Shown in pieces: positions 56,705 through 64,000 of a stretch of DNA of 64,000 nucleotides. Every line of letters starts with the position of its first letter. Within the stretch, counting starts at the first letter, position 1. Location: contig DATBGZ010000089.1 of NCBI GenBank assembly GCA_036557785.1, forward strand, positions 1 through 64,000. Direction: 5' to 3'. Origin of the DNA: DATBGZ01 sp036557785 (lineage in GTDB: Bacteria > Actinomycetota > Actinomycetes > Mycobacteriales > Micromonosporaceae). The notes beneath the pieces were generated by a model. It was not told where the DNA came from. It saw only the letters and a list, made by a program, of their open reading frames with translations, and did not search any database. A program made the translations under genes and the position numbers.

Positions 56705-59700
56705 TCACACGATGGGCTGCCACGGCCCGTTGGGCTGGCCCGGCGGTTGGTTCCGGTTCCACCACTGGGCCCGGTACTTCTCGCCCTGGTACTCGACGAC
56801 GTCGCCGGTGTTGTAGACGCCGGTCGGGGTCCACAGCGCCGTGCCGTCGGGTGCCGTGGCGACCTCCGCCCACGGCCCGGTCGGGTTGCCGGGCACCTGG
56901 TTGCGGGTCCACCACTGGGCGATGTACGTGTGGCCCTGGTACAGCACGCCGTCTCCCTGGGTGAAGACCCGCGATGCGGTCCACAACGACGTTCCGTCGT
57001 CCGCGGTCGCGATCTGCTCCCACGGACCGTACGGGTCGCCCGGCTTTTGGTTCTTCGTCGACCACTGCGCCAACCAGAACGAGCCCTGGTAGGTCACCCA
57101 GTCGCCGAGGTTGTACGTCTTCGACGCACTCCACGGGGCCACGGTCGGACCGACCAGCTGACCCACGCCCCACCGGGCGGTGGTCTGGTAGCCGGTGCCC
57201 GTCGGCTCGGCCCAGGAACGCACGGAGGTGCGCGCGCCGGCCGTACCGTCGTTGACCTGGAAGTCCAGGCCCTGGAACGTACCGAGCCCGGCGTGGCCGA
57301 GCAGGGTCACCGCCGCCTCGACGACATACCCGGTGTCGGTGCGCTTCGTCGCACTCCGCAGGCGGGACTCCTGCGCGGCGGCGTCGCCCGTGCCGAACGA
57401 ATGGACGTTGTTCACGTTGATGCGCATCTGCGCGTCCTCGTCCCGGTAGGAGCCGTTCTTGGCGTTACCCGGGTCGATGAACAGCTCCACCGAGTCCTGC
57501 TCGTAGGCGTTTGAGGAAGAGACATCGATATTCGGATCAGTCACCTCCGCCAGAACGTAGAGGGTGTCGTTCTGCCACAGGGTGCGCACGTTCGCCGTGG
57601 CGCCATCGGTGTCCCCTGCCTGCAGGGTGTCGGTCTGCACGGTGTTGGCGTCGGCCCAGGCACCGTCGATGGTGCCGTCGATCACCGGTGCCTGCCGTGC
57701 CTGCACCACTTCGAGGTAGGAGAGCGGTTCGATGAACGACAGGGTGCCGAGCGCGCCCGGAGAGTTCCACGCGGCCACGACCGTGCTGCCGTCGAGCACC
57801 CGCACGTCAAGCGTCCCGGTGCTGCCCTGCGTCACGCCGGAGTGCGGCAGGTGGACGATCGCCCGCCAGCCGTCACCGGTGTCGTCCACCACTCCGGAGA
57901 CATCACCGGTGCCGTCCTTGTGGAACGTCAGGACCGATGAGCCGTACTCGAACTGGATCGCGTCGCTGCTGTCGCTGGCCACGCTGACCAACGCCGTGAG
58001 GTGATCCTCGTTCCACCGCACCCCGAACGACCCGGCGTCGCCGATCGCGATCGGCGGCAGCTGCCGCCACTCGACCCCGTCGAACGCCGATGTGTTGAGC
58101 GCGACATCCCCCTGGAACACGTTCGCCGTGCGCAGGTGCGGCGGAAGATTCGCCGGGTCGGCGATGCCGTAGTAGGCCGGCTTGGCCTGCAACTGGCCGT
58201 CGAAGATGGTCGGGTCCTGCGTCGAGCGCCACGACCGGGCATCGTCGATGCCCCAGACCGTGACCGAGAACATATCGTGCGCCCGGAAGACGGCGAAGGC
58301 ATCCCGGTAGAAGTACCCCTGCTCGACGATCTCCGCCTGGGTCACCGGAGTCGGCAGCGTGACGTCGAACTCCGTCACCGCCTGCAGCACCGGCAGGTTG
58401 GCGAACCGGTCCAGCGCGGCGCCGAGCGACGACACCGGGGTCGCGATGCTCAGGTGGAACTGGTGCCCCACCCCGTCCACCGGCACGTGCTGGTCCAGCA
58501 GGTGCTGCACCAGCGCGTAGTACCGGTCCTGCTTGCCGCCCTGCTCGGAGTTGTAGTCGTTGATGAACAGCTTCACCGGCCGGACCGACCCCGAGGCGGC
58601 GTTGTCGATGTTGAACGCCTGGTTGGCGAACTGGAAGGCGAGGTTGATGTAGTTAGCTCCGAGGATCTGATACCACTGGTTGGTGCGCAGCCCGTCCGGG
58701 TTGTCGGTGCTGTCCGCGACCGCTTCGTTGACCACGTCGAAGGCGACCAGCGGGTTGCTGGCACTGCCGAACGGCCCATAGTTGGTGGCGAGCCAGTTGG
58801 CCACGTTGAAGATGTGGTCGTGCAGGCGCTGGGTCGCGATCGCCTGCCCGGCCGCGTCGGCCTGCAGCGGGTTGCCCTGGTCGTCCTCGAAGAACCAATC
58901 CGGGGTCTGCTGGTACCAGACGAGCGTGTGGCCGTAGACCCGCAGGTGGTTGGCCTGTGCGAAGTTCATGATGGCCACCGCGTCCGGCGCCGGACCGAAG
59001 TTGTGGTCCGCGTCGTACCAGGCGTCCGGCTTGAAGTGGTTCTCCGGCGTGACCTGGTCGAAGTGGCGCAGCAGCAGCTGCGACGAGTCGCCGGTGGTCT
59101 CCCGGCTGTCGATCGCCACGCCGACCGGGAAGTCGACTGTGTCCTTGATCGGGGTCAGTGGCTGGATGACCGCCGGCGGCGGGATCTCCACCGTGATGTC
59201 GTCGAAGTAGAGGTCACTGGTGTTGCCCGTGGCCCCGTTCTGGTAGCTGGTCTCGAAGTAGAGCAGGGCACTGTCCGCCGCCGGCACGCTGAAGCTCGTT
59301 TGGATCTGCGTGAATCCGGTGTTGGTGACGGTGTTGAACTGGCCGAGCGTGGAGAACGTCGTCGCGCCGCCCGTGGTACGCGCCAGGCTGAGCCAGACCG
59401 CGTCGGTGGCCTGGCCCGGCGCGAACCGCACCCAGGCCGTTAGCTGGTAGGTCACGCCCGGCTGGGTCAGCGAGGTCACGTCGAGTCCGATGCCGTCACC
59501 CTGGCCATGGCGATCGGTGACCAGCACCGAGTGGGTCCCGCTGTGCGCGAAGTCGGTGGAGATCTCCACCGTCTGCGGGTCGGGGCCGCCCTGCCGCGGG
59601 ACCCAGCCATTGAGACCGTTCTCGAAATCCGTGCTGCTGATGATGCCCGGGGGCGGGCCGGTCAGCGGCGTGGTGACGAGGATGTCGTCGATGAGGTACG

Positions 59701-60736
59701 TGTACGGCACGTTCGGGTCGAGGTTGGCGGTGCCGATGTAGACCTGCAGCGTCGCCGGATCGGTGCCCGCGGGCGCGGTGCCGGGCGCGGTCCAGTCGGC
59801 GGTCACGGTAGTCCAGCCATCGGCCGTCATCGTCGTGTTACCGATCCACTCGAACTGCGGCTTCATGACGAACCGCACGCCCGCGGAACCGGCGGTGCCC
59901 GACGCGAGCCGGGCCTTCATCGACAGCGTGTAGGTCTTGCCCGGCTGGAACAGGCCGGTCGGGCTCTGGATGCCGACGAAGTCCGCGTCGCGGTTGTTGA
60001 CGCTGAGCACCTTGCCGCCGTCAGGGCCGTCGACGACAGTCAACGTGTCGGAGCCGCCGCCGCTCTGCGTCCAGGTCCCGGTGGTGCCGTCCTCGAAGTT
60101 GACCGCGCTCACTGTCGTGACCGGTGGCGCCGACGGAGGGCCGGTGATCAGGATGTCGTCGAGCAGGAACGGGGTCGTGGCGCCTTCCGCCTCGACGTAG
60201 AGCGTCGCGGCGCTCTGGTCGGCCGGGAACGTGTAGTCGCCGCCGATCTGCACCCAACTGTCGGCGGAGGTGGTGATGCTGCCACCGACCCAGTCGTACT
60301 GGTCACCACTGCCGTCGGACGGCGCGCCGGCCGGCCTGTGCTGCACGGTGAAGTGGATGCCCGTCGTGCCGGGGGTGCCGGTCGGTAGCTTCGCCCAACC
60401 GGTGATCGAGTAGGTGACGCCGGCGCTGAGCCGTGACATCGCGTCGATCGCCGTGCCGTTCCAGTTCGCCGTACGGCCGGTGACGGACAGACTGTGCGAG
60501 CCGCCATGCGCCTCATCGACGATTGCCAGGGTGACGTCGCCGCGTGGTCCCCACGGGTCGAACGAGCCACCCTCGAAGTCATTGGAGAGCAGGACGGCGT
60601 CGTCCCCGTTCTGGGCGGTCGCGACGACCGCGGCGGTGACCGACCCCGCGACCAGGGCCAGGCTCACACCGATGATCGTGGCCAGGCGCCTTCGGGATTG
60701 TCGAGAACGTTGTGGAGAACGATATCCAAACCGCAT
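56705..60736 (-). CDS. Secreted multi-module GH10 endo-xylanase
   Basis: A 1343-residue exported enzyme. Signal peptide about 1-42 (basic, then TIIGVSLALVAGSVTAAVVATA). Three CBM4_9-like beta-sandwiches lie at about 47-200, 209-357 and 366-520 (each ending in a DDI strand). The GH10 barrel spans about 530-862, with GHTLVWYQQTPDWF, acid/base E671 (DVVNEAV) and nucleophile E789 (AVTEFDV). About 870-1192 holds CBM9-like sandwiches (second starting QAPVIDGTIDGAWADAN). Three CBM5/12-type repeats end the protein at 1202-1241, 1252-1291 and 1302-1341 (GDWVTYQG ... AQW ... GPW). It should degrade plant xylan outside the cell. ATG 60736 has AAGGGAG upstream. Confidence 0.93.
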   Translation of the reverse strand: MRFGYRSPQRSRQSRRRLATIIGVSLALVAGSVTAAVVATAQNGDDAVLLSNDFEGGSFDPWGPRGDVTLAIVDEAHGGSHSLSVTGRTANWNGTAIDAMSRLSAGVTYSITGWAKLPTGTPGTTGIHFTVQHRPAGAPSDGSGDQYDWVGGSITTSADSWVQIGGDYTFPADQSAATLYVEAEGATTPFLLDDILITGPPSAPPVTTVSAVNFEDGTTGTWTQSGGGSDTLTVVDGPDGGKVLSVNNRDADFVGIQSPTGLFQPGKTYTLSMKARLASGTAGSAGVRFVMKPQFEWIGNTTMTADGWTTVTADWTAPGTAPAGTDPATLQVYIGTANLDPNVPYTYLIDDILVTTPLTGPPPGIISSTDFENGLNGWVPRQGGPDPQTVEISTDFAHSGTHSVLVTDRHGQGDGIGLDVTSLTQPGVTYQLTAWVRFAPGQATDAVWLSLARTTGGATTFSTLGQFNTVTNTGFTQIQTSFSVPAADSALLYFETSYQNGATGNTSDLYFDDITVEIPPPAVIQPLTPIKDTVDFPVGVAIDSRETTGDSSQLLLRHFDQVTPENHFKPDAWYDADHNFGPAPDAVAIMNFAQANHLRVYGHTLVWYQQTPDWFFEDDQGNPLQADAAGQAIATQRLHDHIFNVANWLATNYGPFGSASNPLVAFDVVNEAVADSTDNPDGLRTNQWYQILGANYINLAFQFANQAFNIDNAASGSVRPVKLFINDYNSEQGGKQDRYYALVQHLLDQHVPVDGVGHQFHLSIATPVSSLGAALDRFANLPVLQAVTEFDVTLPTPVTQAEIVEQGYFYRDAFAVFRAHDMFSVTVWGIDDARSWRSTQDPTIFDGQLQAKPAYYGIADPANLPPHLRTANVFQGDVALNTSAFDGVEWRQLPPIAIGDAGSFGVRWNEDHLTALVSVASDSSDAIQFEYGSSVLTFHKDGTGDVSGVVDDTGDGWRAIVHLPHSGVTQGSTGTLDVRVLDGSTVVAAWNSPGALGTLSFIEPLSYLEVVQARQAPVIDGTIDGAWADANTVQTDTLQAGDTDGATANVRTLWQNDTLYVLAEVTDPNIDVSSSNAYEQDSVELFIDPGNAKNGSYRDEDAQMRINVNNVHSFGTGDAAAQESRLRSATKRTDTGYVVEAAVTLLGHAGLGTFQGLDFQVNDGTAGARTSVRSWAEPTGTGYQTTARWGVGQLVGPTVAPWSASKTYNLGDWVTYQGSFWLAQWSTKNQKPGDPYGPWEQIATADDGTSLWTASRVFTQGDGVLYQGHTYIAQWWTRNQVPGNPTGPWAEVATAPDGTALWTPTGVYNTGDVVEYQGEKYRAQWWNRNQPPGQPNGPWQPIV

Positions 60737-60955
60737 GGACGGCTCCCTTACACGAGCTGGACGGAGGTTTGCTGTGATCGGTGCCTAGGGGCGCCTGGGG
60801 AAACACGGACGAAACCCAGACTGCGGCATGCTATCCACATCCCCGGATTCCGTCGAGTCGAGCGGGCACCACAAACCTGGGGCCCGTCCCGCCCGGGAAC
60901 GCCGAAGGGGTTGCGCCGTCCGTACGGTCGTGCTTTTCTATGCCGGGGAGGTCCG

Positions 60956-61543
60956 ATGAGCAAGGGCGATGAGACGCGGCTCGCGGTGCTCGAGCAGGCG
61001 GTCGAGGTGGCCCGCCGCGTCGGGCTCGGCGGGCTCACCATCGGCACGCTTGCGGAGCAGGCCAGGCTGAGCAAGAGCGGGCTGTTCGCACACTTCCGGT
61101 CCAAGGAGGCACTGCAGCTCGCCGTGATCGAACACGCCTGCACGGAGTTCCAGGCGGCCGTGGCACGCCCGACCTTGCGGGCGGCACGCGGCGAGGCCCG
61201 GGTACGGGAGCTGTTCGAGCGCTGGTTGGAGTGGGACTCGCGACCGGGCGGCTGTCCCTTCATCGCCGCGGCGACCGAGTTCGACGACCAGCCCGGGGCG
61301 GTTCGCGACCAGTTGGTACGCGACCTGCGGGATCTCTTCGACATGATCGCCACGGTCTTCCGCACCGGGATCTCGGAGGGCCAGTTCCGCCCCGACACCG
61401 ACCCGGAACAGTTCGCGCAGGACTTCTACGGCGTGATCCTCGCCAGCCACCACGCCCAGCGGCTCTTCGGTGACAAACGGGCCGCGCTGCGCGCCCGGCA
61501 CAGCCTGGAGGCCCTGCTCGCCGACGCCCGGGTCACCGCCTGA
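60956..61543 (+). CDS. TetR-family transcriptional regulator
   Basis: A 195-residue regulator. The N-terminal HTH is TRLAVLEQAVEVARRVG ... LTIGTLAEQARLSKSGLFAHFRSKEAL. The C-terminal ligand domain has CPFIAAATEFDDQPGAVRDQL and a helical end, similar to the TetR_C group with a C-P-F motif. ATG 60956 has GGGGAGGT directly upstream. It precedes an alpha/beta hydrolase gene by 49 bp and is probably in one operon with it. It is divergent from the xylanase gene by 219 bp; control of the hydrolase is more likely than control of the xylanase. Confidence 0.92.
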   Translation: MSKGDETRLAVLEQAVEVARRVGLGGLTIGTLAEQARLSKSGLFAHFRSKEALQLAVIEHACTEFQAAVARPTLRAARGEARVRELFERWLEWDSRPGGCPFIAAATEFDDQPGAVRDQLVRDLRDLFDMIATVFRTGISEGQFRPDTDPEQFAQDFYGVILASHHAQRLFGDKRAALRARHSLEALLADARVTA

Positions 61544-61592
61544 GCACTTATCCCAGCGCCGAGTGCACATACCCAACCAGAGAGGCATTCCC

Positions 61593-62474
61593 ATGACCCA
61601 GACCGCGGCTTCGGTCTCGACAGAAAAAAGCACGATCGTTCGTACGCCGAGGGCGGCGTGGCCGACCCGCGCCGCATTCGCGGTGCTCGAACGGATCGTG
61701 CCGGCGGTCGGGGGACGCTGGGCGCAACGGCTGTGGTTCACCCTGCCGCCGCGGCACGCCCCGAGCCGGCAGTCTTCGGGCGCACTCTTCGCCGCGACGG
61801 TCGATGGCCATGAGGTGGTCGGCGAGGCGTGGGGGGACGGTCCGCCGATCTACCTCGTGCACGGGTGGGCCGGCCACCGAGGGCAGTTCGCCGACTTCGT
61901 CGAACCACTGCTCGCCCGGCGGCTCCGGGTCATCGCGTTCGACATGCCGAGCCACGGCGACTCGGCGCCGGGGGCGCTGGGTCCACGGTCGTCCTCGTTC
62001 CCGGAGTTCACCGCGGCCCTGCGCGGCGTGGTCGCCCGGTTCGGCCATCCCCGCGCCATCGTCGCGCATTCGGCCGGCGCGGTCGCGGCGGCCGGGGCGC
62101 TCTGCGACGGCATGCCGGCCGACCGGCTCGTGCTCCTCGCCCCGATGGCGAGTCCGACGTCGCAGGCCCGGCGCTTCGCGGCAGCGCTCGGCCTCGGCGC
62201 TCGGGGCTTCGCCCACATGGTTACCCGGATCGAGCGGCGCGTCGGTGCTCCGATGCGGCACTTCGACCTGCCGGAGCTCGGTCGGGCGGTGGCGATGCCG
62301 CCCACCCTTGTGATCCACGACCGTGACGACCGGTCGACGTCCGTCGCTGACGGCGCCGCGATAGCGGCAGCGTGGCCACAGGCCCGGCTGACGGTGACGA
62401 CGGGACTGGGCCACAACCGGCTACTGCGCTCGCCGGCCGTCATCGCCAACGTCGTGGACTTCGTCGCCGGCTGA
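61593..62474 (+). CDS. Alpha/beta hydrolase
   Basis: A 293-residue alpha/beta hydrolase. IYLVHGWAGHRGQFADFV holds the oxyanion His-Gly, IVAHSAGAVAAAGAL the nucleophile Ser, the acid is in VIHDRDDRSTSVAD and the His in TTGLGHNRLLRS. The N-terminal 50 residues contain an amphipathic lead (RAAFAVLERIVPAVGGRWAQRLWF) but no cleavable signal. ATG 61593 follows a CAGAGAGG site. The partner TetR gene probably controls it in response to a hydrophobic substrate. It converges with the ClpP-like gene with nine bases between stops. Confidence 0.9.
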   Translation: MTQTAASVSTEKSTIVRTPRAAWPTRAAFAVLERIVPAVGGRWAQRLWFTLPPRHAPSRQSSGALFAATVDGHEVVGEAWGDGPPIYLVHGWAGHRGQFADFVEPLLARRLRVIAFDMPSHGDSAPGALGPRSSSFPEFTAALRGVVARFGHPRAIVAHSAGAVAAAGALCDGMPADRLVLLAPMASPTSQARRFAAALGLGARGFAHMVTRIERRVGAPMRHFDLPELGRAVAMPPTLVIHDRDDRSTSVADGAAIAAAWPQARLTVTTGLGHNRLLRSPAVIANVVDFVAG

Positions 62475-62483
62475 GGACGCCGG

Positions 62484-63113
62484 CTACTGGGGCGCACCCT
62501 CGCGGCCCACGACCTCGTCGATGAGCCCATACTCCTTCGCCTCGCCAGCGGTGAGGATGCGTCCCGTCGACAGATCGTCCTCGACCCGGCTGCGGGGCTG
62601 GCCGGTGACCTCCGCGATCCGGACGACCATCTCCTCGAGCTCGCGCAGGTACCGTCCCGCGGCCGCGGTCACCTCGTCGGCGGTGCCCGCGACCGTACCG
62701 ACTCGCGGTTCGGAGAGCCGGACCCGGGCATGGGCGAGCGCGAGCCGGCGTTGGGCCGACGCCAGGACCGCGAGGGCGGCACCACCCACCTCGGAGGTCA
62801 CCACCGCGTGCACGGGCGCCGCCGACGCGTCGATGGCGTCGACAATCGCGAAGGCGGCCGCGAGCTCGCCGTCGGGGGCGGAGAGGTAGAGCTGGATCGG
62901 CTCAGGCGCCGACAAGCCGAGCACGAGAAGGGCGCTGGCGACGTGACTGGCCATGGTCGCGTCGACGCGGCCACGCACGAGCACGATGCGGCGGTCGAAC
63001 ATACGCTCGTCCAGCCACCCGGCGCCCGCCTCTGGCCCCGGGAAAGGACGTCCTGGTCCGCCGGGCTCGGGGCGCTCAGGATACGGCTCGCGGCGGGCGT
63101 CGATGACCCTCAC
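62484..63113 (-). CDS. ClpP-like protein lacking catalytic Ser and His
   Basis: A 209-residue protein with the ClpP/crotonase fold: MFDRRIVLVRGRVDATMASHVASALLVL, then PIQLYLSAPDGELAAAFAIVDAI and the C-terminal GRILTAGEAKEYGLIDEVVG. The nucleophile region GQAAS of active ClpP reads GGAAL here (Leu114), and the catalytic His of M-x-H-Q-P is Ser134 (VRLSEP). The acidic triad partner region (usually ERDRF/RDxF) is LSTGRI. All three catalytic positions therefore seem lost. It may be an inactive or regulatory subunit of a Clp ring. A basic 40-residue N-terminus replaces the processed propeptide. It stands alone, without clpX. Confidence 0.85.
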   Translation of the reverse strand: MRVIDARREPYPERPEPGGPGRPFPGPEAGAGWLDERMFDRRIVLVRGRVDATMASHVASALLVLGLSAPEPIQLYLSAPDGELAAAFAIVDAIDASAAPVHAVVTSEVGGAALAVLASAQRRLALAHARVRLSEPRVGTVAGTADEVTAAAGRYLRELEEMVVRIAEVTGQPRSRVEDDLSTGRILTAGEAKEYGLIDEVVGREGAPQ

Positions 63114-63238
63114 CCGGGAAGCCTAACCCGCCGGGATCGGCCGGCACCCGATCCCGGCGAACCGGTTGCGAGGCCGAGACGCCGCGCGCATGGTGGGTGC
63201 TGACCGAGCACGATCACGGCGCGACACGGGGAGGCGCC

Positions 63239-63859
63239 ATGTTCGCACGCACCACGAGCCTGACCGCCGGGCAACCGGGCATCGACCGCGGCATCCGCTA
63301 TGTGCGGGACGAGGCGTTGCCGATGCTGCAGGACATCGATGGGTGCATCGGCATGTCGACGCTCGTCGACCATGCCACCGGTCGCTGCATCATCACCTCG
63401 TCCTGGCAGTCGGCCCAGGCGATGCGTGCCGGCCATCCGCGGATCCGACCCGTCGAGGACCGGTGCGTCGCGGCCTTTGACGGCATGGAGTCCACTGTGG
63501 ATGAATGGGAGATCGCGCTGATGTTCCGCGCCCATACGTCGGACGAGGCAGCGTGTGCACGGGTCTCCTGGATCGAGGGGGATCCGGACACCATGAGCGA
63601 CACGATCGACGCGTTCCGCGCCTCCATGTCCGACGTGGAGCGACTACCGGGCTTTGCGAGCGCCAGCCTGCTGCTCGACCGTACCGGCGGGCGTGCCGTG
63701 ACGACCGCGGCGTTCGACACGGCCGCGGCGATGGCCAAGTCCCGCGCGAAGGCCAACGAGATCCGTACTCGCGCCGCCGACTCCACCGGCGCCTACGTCA
63801 TCGAGGTCGCCGAGTTCGAGCTCGCCGTCTCCAACCTGCGGGTCCCTGAGCTGGTCTGA
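63239..63859 (+). CDS. Dimeric alpha-beta-barrel-like protein (ABM-type)
   Basis: A 206-residue protein that looks like two ferredoxin-like repeats. The first half is MFARTTSLTAGQPGIDRGIRYV, then LQDIDGCIGMSTLVDHATGRC and SSWQSAQAMRAG. The second half is VERLPGFASASLLLDRTGGRAVTTAAFDTAAAMAKS, the same strand order with G-F/C-I-G-x-S-x-L-x-D motifs. Such folds occur in antibiotic biosynthesis monooxygenases and stress-response heme or quinol enzymes. ATG 63239 has GGGAGG five bases upstream. The function is unknown; catalytic residues of true monooxygenases were not identified. Confidence 0.7.
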   Translation: MFARTTSLTAGQPGIDRGIRYVRDEALPMLQDIDGCIGMSTLVDHATGRCIITSSWQSAQAMRAGHPRIRPVEDRCVAAFDGMESTVDEWEIALMFRAHTSDEAACARVSWIEGDPDTMSDTIDAFRASMSDVERLPGFASASLLLDRTGGRAVTTAAFDTAAAMAKSRAKANEIRTRAADSTGAYVIEVAEFELAVSNLRVPELV

Positions 63860-63873
63860 GCCGCCGGAGAACC

Positions 63874-64000
63874 TCAGCCCGGGACCGTCACCCACGGCGG
63901 CGGGCCGTCGAAGCCGAGCGAGTGCAGTTCGAAGAGGACGGCTGCCTCGACCCCCACGGCGGTCCCGCCCTGCCGGGCGGCCCAGGTCAGGAAGGGCGCC
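63874..64000 (-). CDS. 3' end of a gene running off the right edge
   Basis: On the minus strand a frame without stops enters from the right edge and ends at TGA 63874-63876. The last residues read GGTAVGVEAAVLFELHSLGF, then DGPPPWVTVPG. I do not recognise the family. Codon use is like the neighbours, so it is probably the C-terminus of a real gene, convergent with the preceding gene. Confidence 0.55.
   Translation of the reverse strand, partial: APFLTWAARQGGTAVGVEAAVLFELHSLGFDGPPPWVTVPG

Noticed and set aside
58001..59443. 480-codon plus-strand frame opposite the xylanase gene
   Set aside because: It lies fully inside the GH10 and CBM coding region and has no recognisable domain.
62466..62484. 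GCCGGC-N7-GCCGGC between convergent hydrolase and ClpP-like genes
   Set aside because: Each 6-bp arm is self-complementary and common at this GC; too weak for a terminator call.
1..64000. Mobile element, prophage or biosynthetic gene cluster
   Set aside because: No transposase, integrase, phage structural gene, tRNA-attachment site, PKS or NRPS module was found on either strand.

Overview
The window reads as one continuous stretch of chromosome from a high-GC actinobacterium. GC is high throughout, GTG and TTG starts are common, start/stop overlaps (ATGA, GTGA) are frequent, and the gene content is typically actinobacterial: DUF3043, a DUF6891-like protein, the QcrCAB-CtaE branch, a PimB-type mannosyltransferase, a class-E-like LAxTG sorting signal and SigE-family sigma factors. 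Protein style and gene order suggest a Micromonosporaceae-like organism; this is an inference from memory of such genomes, not a search. I see no tRNA, rRNA, CRISPR array, insertion sequence or prophage, and no gap longer than about 280 bp.

Layout. 1-3155: NarL-type two-component pair (kinase cut by the left edge), an array of four operator-like repeats between the two genes, a HIT-family hydrolase and a VapBC toxin-antitoxin pair. 3248-7108 (minus): PimB-like mannosyltransferase, M48 membrane protease and a coiled-coil NYN nuclease. 7326-11116 (plus): a RelA/SpoT homologue with an intact hydrolase but an eroded synthetase, then a tightly packed NUDIX / nucleotidyltransferase / AsnC-type ligand-domain set. 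11126-13626: aldehyde dehydrogenase, a DUF6891-like protein and a small membrane protein.

13686-32594 is the respiratory and redox core: ctaE-qcrC-qcrA-qcrB (minus), CtaG-like protein / pseudo-receiver / trpD (plus), a sigma factor fused to a membrane anchor, a DUF4407-like membrane protein, ctaC-ctaF (minus, no ctaD), cysteine desulfurase and TusA, a PfkB kinase, ErpA-like Fe-S carrier, nadA and murA. Together these supply the cytochrome bcc-aa3 branch, sulfur and Fe-S trafficking, and NAD and cell-wall precursors. 32654-41646: DUF3043 protein, AzlCD exporter with a divergent XRE-cupin regulator and twin GTTC-N8-GAAC sites, an ABC-2 exporter of one ATPase and two permeases, a TPR/WG-repeat protein, an aldo/keto reductase and a site-2-type protease. 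41784-53343: CobT-like protein and coupled partner, a His/Pro/Thr-rich LAKTG surface protein, gcvT, pepA, lpd, sucB and a TIGR01777 epimerase. From pimB to sucB/epimerase the order resembles the Mycobacterium tuberculosis Rv2188c-Rv2216 interval.

53469-64000 is more accessory: a Tet(M)/Otr(A)-type ribosomal protection GTPase preceded by an overlapping small ORF, an LLM-class oxidoreductase, a 1343-residue secreted GH10 xylanase with many binding modules, a TetR regulator with an alpha/beta hydrolase, a ClpP-like protein lacking catalytic residues, and a dimeric alpha-beta-barrel-like protein. The points most worth a second look are the sigma-membrane fusion, the hydrolase-only RSH protein, the ClpP pseudoprotease, the overlapping leader ORF of the tetracycline-type gene, the operator-like arrays and a recurrent TANNNT-N6/7-start arrangement that suggests many leaderless transcripts.
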